Shown here piece after piece: positions 46,730 through 57,345 of a stretch of DNA of 64,000 bases. Source of the DNA: Catonia carolina (Eukaryota; Arthropoda; Insecta; Hemiptera; Achilidae); the NCBI GenBank assembly GCA_035578175.1, contig JAQMRL010000003.1:59752672-59816671 (forward strand), written 5' to 3'. The translations under genes were made by a program, and so were the position numbers. The notes beneath the pieces were generated by a model. That model made no database searches and was not told where the DNA came from. It saw only the letters and a program-made list of their open reading frames with translations. Positions within the stretch are counted from its first letter, which is position 1. Each line of letters opens with the position of its first letter.

Positions 46730-46902
46730 TATTTTTTTTTTGTTTCGCGTTCGATTGTTTTGTAATTACTGCTAATATAGGCGGTGAGAAGGATGATAGA
46801 TGAAGGTGTGATGAAAAAATTCACAGACTTGACCGGGAATTGAACCCGAGATCCCGGCGTAGACGCCAGTTGCGCTAAACACTACGCCAACAGGCAGGCC
46901 AC
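46730..46902 (-). mobile_element. tRNA-headed SINE, family S3
   Basis: Minus-strand head: gcctgcctgttggcgtagtgtttagcgcaactggcgtc with gggttcaattcccggtcaag (B-box). The body is ttcatcacaccttcatctatcatccttctcaccg and the end gtaattacaaaacaatcgaacgcgaaac plus A9. It aligns along its whole length with 43262-43437, and the head is better preserved here. Confidence 0.85.
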
Positions 46903-49900
46903 AACATCGTTTGGATAAGAGCATTAAAATTATAGAGAACATTCAAAATGGAAAATTGAAAACCTCAGACATGTAATAAGAGGTAAGAAATGTAAATTAT
47001 TCCAGAATACCAAGCAAGAAAAAGTAACAGATAAATATGTGATCCAGATAGAAGGAAAATATCTTGGTTAAAACCTAGAATTGGTATGTTGTAGACATGA
47101 ATGCGCTTTTTAGACTGGCTGCCAAAAAAGTAAATTATTGTTACAATGGTTATCAAAGTTCTGGAAGAAGAATTATATTGGTGATACCAGAACAATAAAA
47201 ATTACCATATATCATCATGGTAGGATATTCATCATGAATATCCTAGTATTTCAACAAAAACCATTTCAAATTATTTATAAGTTTTTAAGTAAATATTCAG
47301 CGCATTGTATTAAAAACAACCATAACATCATAAGTAACTTTAGAAATATTAGTTTACGACGTGATTTGAAACAAGAAAATAATAATTTATTGAGATGATG
47401 ATAAAAAAGTAATAAGTTAATATTGTGTTAATTTAAACATTAATCTTTCGTTGACTGTTGATAGCAGTTGTCATCATTATTAGCTTATTAGTTTTAAACG
47501 AGCGGGTTGGTCCTTCGGTTCATCTTCCTCTCCCCTCTACTCAATCTTTCTACGCATTTAAGTCAGACTCTCTTCCTCACATCTCTGATGTTGAAAGAAA
47601 AAACGTATTGATATAAATTCATCAAAGAGTTCTTTTGTCTGAATGTCGCTTCAGGACATGAAACCGTTCATTTTTATAATCATTACTGTATGTCTTTACG
47701 AAACCGCATTTGAGTTATTGATAGTATTCTTTCTTTTTTCAAAAAGGAAATCTAGCCTGAAGAATGCCAATATACATAATGCTGTTCCTTTGGGTTTTAT
47801 TCAATAGAGTAAAAGAAAGAAGATTATTACAATTATTAAAAAATGTCCGTAAGTTTTCCTGGCGATTCATCACATTTTATATCAATCTAAACAAAAAATA
47901 ACCTTCTGCAGACTCGACGAAAAGATTACGTAATTTCGAATTTAATAAAAGCCGTTTACTTTTACTTATCTCTGAATTTCAAGGAATTATATTTAGGTGA
48001 ATATTTGTTTTATATATTTGGTGGTAAATACAAAATAATTTACATTCGTTTCAATTTTATTTTTGTCTTCGACAATTTGGTCTTTAGTGATACGAAGATA
48101 AATACACATTTCATATTAATAAAAAATTAAAACAATGGTTTATAAATAAAAGTAAGTTATACGTTTAAAATTAATCGAAAAAATCAATTGCATTTCATAT
48201 GAGTTACTGTCCAAATATACTTAACTTCTACGTAGAATTTTTAGTAATTTTGCTAAATTACAATAATCTGTACTATAATACACACTTACGATTTAGAACT
48301 GCAATTAAAAAATTTTAAATTGTTGAAATATCCCGATATGATCTTAATATTTTTTATTGTGTGCTGTATAAATACAAAATAAATCTATGAGAGCAAATCT
48401 AGCATTAAAATTTACGAATTCTTGAATCTTCTTTCCTCTAAATGATTTTATATTTGGAACTAAATAATCCATTTGTTTTACCACTAGGTACCTATTGTTA
48501 TAACAGATAATTAATAAATTAGTAAAAAGGTTTTTACTAAATTATAATTTAGTGTAAAAAATAATCAATTAACATTAAAAACAGTAGTAAAAAGTTTTAC
48601 TAATGTGTCAAAAGATAATTAAAATACAAAAGTATTATAATTTAGTTACGAGTTTTCTTCTACGTTTTAATAAATAATCACTTACTATTTATAAAAACAC
48701 GATATTAATTTTGTTCAAGCTGAAATTAGTATAGACAGTCGTTAAGAATGTTGAGACTGGTATGTTGGTTGAGAATGTTGAATGTTGTCGACTAAGGAAC
48801 TTCAGGGAAAAATTCACGTGTTGACTTATAGAAGTACAAAAACATGTTAATCAAAAGTTTTTTAAGTTCAATTTGGATGTTACCTAATGAAATTAATGTC
48901 TGGCAGACGGTCATGTCATAAGTGAATACAGTAGTAAATTGATTTATTTTATTTTTTTTATTTTATTTCTCTTATTTTTTCTTTGTAGTTAATGTAAAGT
49001 ATTAAGTGTATATTATAAGGTAAATGTATGTAATATTGAGAGTATAATAAAATTCACAATTATTATTATTATTATTATAAGAAGCTCTAATATTACAAAA
49101 TTTCATGAAAGGCCTATTTTAAAAATACCTATTTATATACTGATCTTAACATTGCCATTGTCAAGCAAGTAATATAAACCCGAAATATACCCAGGTTTTT
49201 CAAGAAAAGTGATGCTTGCTGGACAAATTTATGGCCGCGACTGGGCTGAAAGCAACTCATGAGAGCGCCAAGCTAAAAATATACTACAAAAAACTACAGC
49301 TTTTGTACACGGACCTACAGTAGTTTGAAACAGCTGTTACATTTTATTGCTCAAACCTTTTCGAAATCAACAATTTATAATAAGATTTAGTACGATTGCT
49401 TTATCTTAATTTTTACAGTTTGCAAGAAAGGTCTGAGTAAATGTCGGCCGGACCGTGGCAGCCTCATTAAAATTTTTAACGGACTTTGATCAAATTTAGT
49501 TTTTGACCACTGGTTATGGAGTCTGGTAAAAAACTTTCTACCCTTTTGAAAAAAATCAAAGGCAGTAAGTAGGTATTATAATAATTATGGGTATGAAATG
49601 AACAATTTTCTGAACACATGTTACAGAATGGATCGTAAAAAATCGATGCCGTTAAATATTTTTGTTCTTCTAGGTATTCCGACGGAAACACTTCAAAAGT
49701 ATTTTATTTTATTGATGTTATTTATTCATTAAAAACAGTAATTTAAATATTTTTACAATACGGCCATAAAAATAAGTGAACTACAATAAAAACAATCACA
49801 GCTGACTGATTGTTATGTCTTTGTGAACTGATAAAAAGAATACAGAAGAATTCGAATTTAAAAGTAAAACCGGTTGAAATATTCCAACTCGTTTAGTATC

Positions 49901-50653
49901 TGCAATGTAACAACAAATAAATCAGCCCAGAAATGGTTTAGTTACTAAAAAAAATCGACAAAATTGAAGATAATAGGAAATGAATGAATGGTACAATTGT
50001 ATAAAAAGATTAACATTTTTCTCAATGAAACATTCGACCTGAAGACATATGCCTGAAGAATACCAACGACGAGTTATAGACAGGTTGTCAAATACAGATA
50101 TACAAACAACACATATAAACTTAGTTTCCAGTACAGTAGCAGACCTCATCGTGGTCTGAAATTCTCCTCACGTTTCAGGTTAGTCCAATCTCGTATTGCA
50201 ATGCAGCAGTATAGCCTACACTAACCGGCGTTAAATATTGGCTACTCCTCTACAACCCCACCCCTTATCCATTAAACCCCTTCGGCGCTGACCCGACGCT
50301 ATCCGGCTTCATTAGAGCTATCAGCATTATGTACCACCTGAAATTTTAACAAGCCATCTATATAATGTATGTAGTAATTCGAGGAAGAAATGTTTCAAAT
50401 TTTTTGTATGCAGTACATTCTGCTTAATTCATACCACGTGTCATGTTATGGACGTATGTATTTTTCACGTCGTGTTGAAGTTTATTAGTGAAACCACAAT
50501 GGTTATATACCATGATTGAAAAGTCAAAAAAATACATATAGGCCTACCTCGAAAATACTATTTAAAAAAATTACACCTTTATCCCTGAATATTAATTTAA
50601 AAAAAACCCCGAAGTTGGTTATTTCTCTCACTTTTAAGAGAGCACTGTTGGTA
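46903..50653. other. Mostly A+T-rich; one GC-richer block without explanation
   Basis: Small ORFs at 46965-47195 (-), 47138-47398 (+), 49476-49691 (-) and 49922-50149 (-) have no recognisable domain. An (att)n tract lies near 49,060. At 50,150-50,345 a CpG-containing GC-richer block (aaccggcgttaaat, aaaccccttcggcgctgacccgacgctatccggcttc) stands out; its identity is unknown. Confidence 0.35.
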
Positions 50654-51423
50654 CCGGGTGGTTCAAAGAAACGGGAAATTTTGAAAATTAGGTTGGTAGC
50701 TGTGGGCGGTTGTTAGCAATGAATAGTGAACGCCAGCCTGTTCACAACAACTTGCCATATAGCTATCATGGATACGTGGAGTGGTGCGCATCGTGCTTTT
50801 GCGATTAAAGCTTTTTACAAGAAAAACGACAGTGTGGAGTCGGCACGTAGAGAATCCTGCCGTCTTTTTAATTTAGGACGTGTTTTATGGATCGTGATTC
50901 ATCAACACATGCAATAAAACACGTGGATACGTAATTTCTAGGAATCTGGTTCGGCAATGAAAAATAAACCGCCAGGCCGTGTGCGAACCGCTCTCGCACC
51001 AGACATATCCAAACTCTTCGAGCTTTCATAAGAAGTCTACGTCAGCAATCCATCATCAATCACTGAGTTTACAGTTGCATAATTCAAGTACTCGATGAAT
51101 ATTGATATGGAACTTGCATTGTCAACCATACAAGTTGTAGGTCGTCCAAGAACTGAAACTCAACGATCATGTGAGATGCGACAACAATACAGTTGAGATG
51201 TTACGTCGAACTATATACTAGTACAATGTAACGAAGAGACTGGACGAATGTTTGCGTACAAATGGAGCTCACCTACAAGATGTCATCTTCAAAAAATAAA
51301 TTGTACTGTATGTATTCTTAAATTGCATTATTTTTCCTATTAATGACAAATATAAATTTATTAGAAAATGTTTTCATAGAATTATTTAATTTTCAAAATT
51401 TCCCGTTTCTTTGAATCACCCGG
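50654..51423 (+). mobile_element. Tc1/mariner-type transposon, internally deleted (37-bp TIRs, TA target site)
   Basis: Terminal inverted repeats of 37 bases, 50654-50690 (ccgggtggttcaaagaaacg...) and 51387-51423, match with one mismatch and are flanked by TA (50652-50653, 51424-51425). The 770-base interior begins with a transposase N-terminus: ATG at 50768, MDTWSGAHRAFAIKAF, then RLFNLGR, with later frames giving GSAMKNKPPGRVRT and the degraded RRSPR.., resembling the HTH/DUF4817 region of arthropod mariner-like transposases. It then skips to RLDECLRTNGAHLQDVIFKK, a typical transposase C-terminus. The DDE catalytic domain is absent, so the copy could only move with a transposase supplied by another copy. 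Confidence 0.85.
50768..51300 (+). pseudogene. Mariner-like transposase remnant (DUF4817-type N-terminus, catalytic core deleted)
   Basis: Known role of the family: cut-and-paste transposase, HTH domain binding the TIRs and DDE/D domain cutting DNA. Here the HTH part is recognisable for ~150 codons with frameshifts (first stop after HQHMQ at 50915-50917). About 25 C-terminal codons survive up to the stop at ~51299. The intervening catalytic region is missing, showing one large internal deletion. Confidence 0.75.
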
Positions 51424-51659
51424 TATTATTATAAATTTTTTTTATTCACCAAACTAGGAAATTTTGCACTGAAAATTAATTAATGAATAAAATTAAAGTT
51501 CCAAAAATTTTAAACTTTGAGACTAGTTAGATAACATTAAAACGAAAAACAAAGAGTAGATAATATACCTATCAACAAGGATAGGTAATATGTGTGATTA
51601 ATGGAAGGTCTAATTTTTACAAAATCGATTGTTAGACTATGAAAATTTCATAATTCAAA

Positions 51660-51979
51660 TTAAAAGACCAGGCCAGTGAAACAGCCAATTCAGTATCTAT
51701 AATTAAAAGATATAACAATTTCAGTCAAAGGTTGTACCTGGTTAGATAGAGTACGTAACAAAGCTATATCCGCCGAATTAAATGTTCAGTCACTGTGTGG
51801 AACATTAAGAATATTAAGGGAAACTGGTCTATTTGCTTCGCATCCCAGCACACAGACTCTACGAGCATGGAAATATAAATCTAGAGAGAAGCGAGGCTTG
51901 GGAAGACCTAAAAAGAGATGGATGCCGGAACAGGCTATTGAGCCTAATCCTTGACAGATGATGATGATGATGATGATAA
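51660..51979 (+). mobile_element. RTE-like LINE 3' end with (GAT)n tail
   Basis: An open frame without an ATG runs from 51730 to the stop at 51952-51954: WLDRVRNKAISAELNVQSL, then RETGLFASH and REKRGLGRPKKRWMPE. The D.VRN..I...L.V.S and GRPKKRW blocks are typical of the extreme C-terminus of endonuclease-reverse transcriptase LINEs. The stop is followed by (gat)n at 51,956-51,977, a microsatellite 3' tail. Only ~75 codons survive, so the copy is severely 5' truncated but its frame is intact, suggesting young age. Confidence 0.75.
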
Positions 51980-52202
51980 AACAATTTTACCTAAAACACC
52001 TGGCAATTTATATTTGTTTTACAAATTATTTTTAACAATTTTTACACAAATACCATACTACTTCTTTACGTAGTACATTTAGAACGACCAGGATATTCTA
52101 AAACTGTAGGCTAAAAATGTTTATTAAATGAATTAAGCTAACTAATGCCATTTTTACCGAATAAATTGACAAATAATTGTTTCTATTTTTAGGGACTGGT
52201 TT

Positions 52203-52352
52203 TTGGTTTATTTTAATCGCATCAACAGCTTAGTGATAAATAACTAAACTGGGTTTGGACTTCGTAATATTTTCCAGAACCTATCCGGGAATCGAATCTA
52301 GGATCTTCTGCTCTGTAGGCTATCGTGCTAACCAATGCGCCTTGGATGATAG
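52203..52352 (-). mobile_element. tRNA-headed SINE, family S2
   Basis: Minus strand: ctatcatccaaggcgcattggttagcacgatagcctacagagc, then agatcctagattcgattcccggataggttctgg, body and agctgttgatgcgattaaaat. A-box and B-box are both recognisable (TTGGTTAGCACG, GATTCGATTCCC). The tail keeps the shared gttgatgcgac-type motif. Confidence 0.75.
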
Positions 52353-54221
52353 TTTTGTCGAACAATAAAAAAGGTTTATTTCTGTTGTTATTTTATTGTA
52401 AGTTGAACGTTTATTTTCATGTTGCGGTATTTTGATACGTGGTATGAGTAAGCTACTTCAGTGTTATATTATGCTTTTAAATTTTGAATAATATAGTTTG
52501 ATATGGTTGTTGGTTACAGAAGCAAAGCGTAGTTGATATGAAGAGCGTAAAAAAACTACAAATAGCACAACTACCAGTGGTTATGGGGCGTGCCTGACAA
52601 GTTGAAGCAAGAATAGGTAGGCAGACAGGCTCGGACGGAATGCAGATAAGTTGACTCCAGGACCAGTAAAGCAAGCAAAAGCAAAATGTAAAGAGCCTCC
52701 TTCACTGGGTCAATACAATCAGTGCCACTTTTTATAAATCGTATCTACCTTAGTAAACCACTCTAAGAATCTATAATACTGCAATTCTATTCTGTATTCC
52801 ATTAATCAGATTATTTTTTAAAGTAAAAATTTACTTGAACTATTCTAATGCTTCATTTCTATTAAAATGTTATGTTTCCGTTATATACTTAACCACAATT
52901 AGATATTTTATTAACAAGTTTCTTTCCTTTTATATATTTTAATTGAATATTTAAAGCAAGTTCAATAAATTTAAATTAGTAATCAATTTCATGATTTTTA
53001 ATACTATATCATAAAATTCTACCTACAAGTACGAGTTTATTGCTGAAGAACCTCCCATCACTGGTATTTTTACTTAGGAATAATTCTATAACTAAACAGT
53101 AATTGTTTAGTTATAGAATTGTTCATGATGCAATTCTGTAACTAGTTGTAATGGAACTGCAAACGGTATTTATAAAGATTAAGATCTGTATGTCCTCCTA
53201 CAAATCTTCTTGCATATTGATTTTTTTAAGCAGCAGTAAGCGAATTAGAACCATATTTTAATTATATAAATGTTAGTTTTATTGTTCTGTGTAAGTAAAA
53301 GAGTAATTAAAACTCGGGTTCCAGTAAAAATTCAAGGGACTTTTTATTACAGCTCATAAATTGCTTATTTAAATTGCAAACATTTGTTTCTGCGTTTGAA
53401 GTAGCTTAAACTGTGTTTGACTACCACAAAATCAGTCATTTTCATATTAGTTTATGCATTGACGCACAATTTTAAACAGAACTCAAGAGAACACGGAGAA
53501 AATTTTTTATTATTCATTTGTTTAAAATAATTTTTAACGGGTAATTATATTACGTAAAAAAAACCTGATTAATTAAGTAAAATTTACTAAAAATTCTATT
53601 TTAAATAATTTTCTTCAAATCCTTAAAACAGTTATTTAGTTATACCAAAGAGGCTTTTATTTTATTGAGAGAAAAATTATCGCTTTAGAACAAGTTTTTA
53701 TTAATATTTACGAAACTGTTTTGGAATGATACCAATGGTACCTATCTGATTGACGTATCTGTATCAATAATTTAAGTATAAAATTATTCTAATTTCAATC
53801 AAAACTCCTTCGAAATCTAACCGCTCCAATCTGGTGCATCAAAAACAAATACATTCTCAAAGATCTATTCAATTTGATTATCAAATAAGAAGTTTAAAGT
53901 TTTAGTTAAGAACGACTCGATGATCATCCCAACCATCTAACCTGTGACCTAGCTACAAGGAACTTCCCAACCGCACGACGCAACGTCTTAAGCGAAAACG
54001 GAGCAGCCCCTTCGGTCTGAATAATGGGCCCCACGCGTAATTCTAAACGAAGAATGTACCACTGGGTTCCTTTTCTTCTGAAAATAAAATTTTCTACTGC
54101 CCGTTAATTTAAATATCATGTACGAAAAATTTTGCAACTCACTCTAAAACCGAAATAAAAATAAAAATTAAGGAAATAAAATAAGGACAAAAACGTTTCA
54201 GTTTAGAGTATAAAAATCATA
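52353..54221. other. Mostly A+T-rich, one hairpin and one GC-richer block
   Basis: Nothing coding was recognised. The hairpin at 53078-53124 is listed separately. At 53,930-54,060 a GC-richer block (aacttcccaaccgcacgacgcaacgtc, gagcagccccttcggtctgaataatgggccccacgcg) has no clear identity. Confidence 0.35.
53078..53124. repeat. 20-bp inverted repeat with 7-base loop
   Basis: gaataattctataactaaac (53078-53097) and gtttagttatagaattgttc (53105-53124) pair with one mismatch; the inner 16 pairs are perfect. A further partial copy of the arm (caattctgtaactag) follows at ~53,131, suggesting a foldback duplication. Confidence 0.7.
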
Positions 54222-54412
54222 TATATTTGCAATACGCCCGACTGTTATGCACATTAAGGTGCAGACAATGTAGGTAATGACTGATAATAATCACTCATAA
54301 TCACTCTTATGAGTGATAAGATAATGAGCAATGATAAATTCTGAGAAGAACACAGAACTCTAGCGCAAAAACTATTTGCTCTAACCACTATACAAACAGG
54401 TCAGTCAAAAAA
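54222..54412 (-). mobile_element. SINE family S3, decayed copy
   Basis: Minus strand: gacctgtttgtatagtggttagagcaaatag keeps the A-box (TATAGTGGTTAGAG). The B-box region is eroded (agagttctgtgttcttctcag). The body resembles S3 (tcattgctcattatc ... tcattacctacattgtctgcacc). An imperfect hairpin (atcactcataa/ttatgagtgat) sits inside. Confidence 0.5.
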
Positions 54413-55872
54413 CTAACTGTATAATACGAAAATCAGTTGGTAATAAATTTACTTTTTAACGACCGTGGAAAAGGATGTTAAAATTGAGCCATCTACCAGA
54501 TGTTTACTTAATCAATTTTAAATAATTTTTTACTTTAGTTTTCAAAAAACGTTTTTAATATAAAACTGCACATAAATATTTTTTTTAGTAAGGTATCGTC
54601 ACTGGAAATTTCCCTTCTACATCAAGTTAATTTATGTTTATATAATTTATTTTTCTGTATTGAACAGATTGTTGGTGAATTCTCTTAATAAAATGAGATA
54701 GAAAAATATAAAAGTTGTTTGTACAAAACTGTTACCAATAAACATATCAATTTGTTTACAGTTTTTGTTTGATTTGCTTTTAGTTTCTTGAGAATTTAAC
54801 ATTAATACTGGTTCAGATAATAAAAGTGTGGCAAATATGCTATTTTTATTCCACAATGAAACTAAAATACAACTTTGCTGAGTACGAGATTATGTACTGA
54901 ACTTCATTAATATGGACAGTGTTGTTATCTATTAAGTATTTACTGCATATTCCTTCTTAGATGACGAGCTGAATCAATGCAAATTGGGTTTCTCTGTGGT
55001 AATCATTGATGCACTTGGCAGATATCTGACATTAGTGGCACTGAACTAGGTAATCATCTAAATTCGGATCGATAGACATGTTGGTCTATGTAATATTCAG
55101 TGCTGTCTTACAAGTTTAAGTACAAACAAAGTTAGTGAACTTGACAGTGACTTGTAATAAAGTTTTAACAAAGTAAAAACGAAACTAAAGTACCTAACAA
55201 AGAAAATTTCAAAAATACATCTTTTTTAATGAAGTTGAAAAGAAGGAAAATTATTTTATAATGATAATAATTAACTGTTTTAACCGTCCGCTATGTAAAC
55301 ACCTTCATTAGGATATTCTATCAACGTTTTCAAGGAAGTTAGCCGGACACAAAAACAATAAGGAAAGTCACCGGAAGAAACATACCTAACGACTCTCTCA
55401 GGTTAATGAAAGCTTGGTACAAAGTTTTCCTTTATTCTTAAAACTTAATAATATTTGTAATAAAACAAAAAAGAATTACCTGCAATTAAGTTTTTATTGT
55501 TTATTTATTCTAATTAATTTTATTCTATTCGCACATCAACGCTTGGAAAGTTACACTGCGACATTTAATATTTATTTTTGTTAGTTTAGTATAATAATCC
55601 AAATTTATAGGTCTGTTCCGCGAGATGATAATGTTAAGGTCTTTATGCCTACAGCTAGATAAACGACTGATATGCAACAACCACAAAAAATTTAAACTTC
55701 AGGAATTGATTAATCGTATTGAAATGACACAAGTATTCTTATTACTAAAATCTAAACTAAAACGTATTCTTTTTATATCAAATCAACAAAACAGCTAGTT
55801 CTTTTATACAGAAAAATTAATTTTGAAATGATTGAAAATTGAAATTAAAAAAATATATATACGTTTGCATAA
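54413..55872. other. A+T-rich stretch, no feature recognised
   Basis: No coding or repeat signal was recognised. Confidence 0.4.
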
Positions 55873-56250
55873 TTAAAGGTTATTGTGTTCAAATCTGGTA
55901 CTTAATTCTAACATATTATATTTGTTAAGGCTCGTAAAAGTATAGTCACTGTTCTGCAGTAAGTTTATCGCGAAATGATTCGGATGTCCGTTTAGCCTTA
56001 CTGAGTTAAGGCTTACGTCGTTATAGATACATATGTATTCGTATGTACCATGGTATCTTAAGTATTCTTGTTCGAAAAAATTTTGTCTGTAAACATTCCG
56101 TAATGTCAGAAAGAATAATTTTTTGTTATCCATCAGAGTTGTATCCCGTACGTCCACACAAACAAATTTATACAAATTAATGATAAAATTCTTGTTTATT
56201 AAAATCAATATGGCAATACGGAATCTAACTTTTCGGTGCAGTTGCTACAG
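55873..56250 (-). pseudogene. Jockey-clade LINE, 3' reverse transcriptase fragment
   Basis: From ~56,210 on the minus strand, INKNFIINLYKFVWTYGIQL ends at a stop, matching the Jockey K.IWTYGIQLWG block. A second frame ends GHPNHFAINLLQNSD, matching the C-terminal HVNHLALNLLDNS of the 14.9-kb copy. A continuous 111-codon frame at 55873-56208 exists only because frames overlap around the indel. RT catalytic motifs are absent. Confidence 0.7.
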
Positions 56251-56691
56251 TAACATAATCAAATTGAAGCTTTTAAGTCTAAATCATAAAAAAATATTAA
56301 ATTGTGCCTTAATAGATTTTAAATTCATCCCTTCTCAACAAATTAAACATGCCTTTTGCGGATGAAGTGTCTCACTCGACATATTCTACATTTCATACAC
56401 TAATATACCCGAAACCCCTTAGTGCAACGAACTAAGAAGAAACTTACAAGAAATCAGAAGACAAAAAGTTATAGAGTTGTGATTAAATCACAATTTTGGT
56501 AAATTTGACCAAATCAAGAACATAAAAAACAGCCTGAACTGGAATTGTTAATATCAATAGATTATTTATATTTTTCAAACGTTATCATGCTATCTTGATT
56601 TTTGTCTTAACCAGTCATTGTAATATATAAATTACGTTAAGCCAAATACAAAAAAAAAATATTGGTATAATGAAAGGCGTTGATTATTGTT

Positions 56692-56746
56692 CTAAATTGA
56701 ACAGATTGCAACATACACACATTAGGGATACAAAAATAATAATAAA
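56692..56746 (+). mobile_element. SINE family S4, 3' end only
   Basis: ttgttctaaattgaacagattgcaacatacacacatta and an A-rich tail match 11958-12008. The head is missing (severe 5' truncation). Confidence 0.65.
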
Positions 56747-57324
56747 CATATCTAATAGAATAATATCAGTTAGATAAATTCGTAGAGTAAATATTTCGCA
56801 GTTTTTTGAAATATTGTATTTTAATTGTTTTTGTGTTACTTTTTTGTAAGTATTTGTTCAAATTATATTTTGATCAAGTATATTCCCAAAAAGGTTACTG
56901 AATAATATTAATTATTTAACGAGCTGTGTGGAATTTGATAGGAAAGGACGTATCCAGTGGAACTTTCTCTGGTAGAAACTAACGGCGTTATTAGCTATTC
57001 AGATCGAATGGTCTTTGCTTTATTTCACTTTAGACGAAATAATACAGTTGAGTAGTTCCCTATAGCTGGCTCAAGAGGTAATTGGTTAGGATGATTATTT
57101 AATCGAACGTGAAATTCACCTTCAACTTGAAAAAAATCTAAATTTTTATTTGTTACCGTACAAATAATAGCAATCTGTATTTAATAAATCCTTGTATGTT
57201 AGGTACTGGCTAACGGTTTTAGAATTATAAATTGAATAGATAAATGCAGTTACGAACTATTTAGACATATTTTTTTTTATAAATTGTAGATTCGAATTTC
57301 ATGTAGATATAAATTACTACCCCC
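56747..57324. other. A+T-rich stretch, no feature recognised
   Basis: No coding or repeat signal was recognised between the S4 tail and the RTE element. Confidence 0.4.
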
Positions 57325-57345
57325 TTCTTCTTCTTCTTATGGTGC

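Noticed and set aside
55873..56208. 111-codon minus-strand ORF as a novel protein
   Set aside because: Its C-terminal half aligns with the Jockey C-terminus and the upstream half is that LINE read out of frame.
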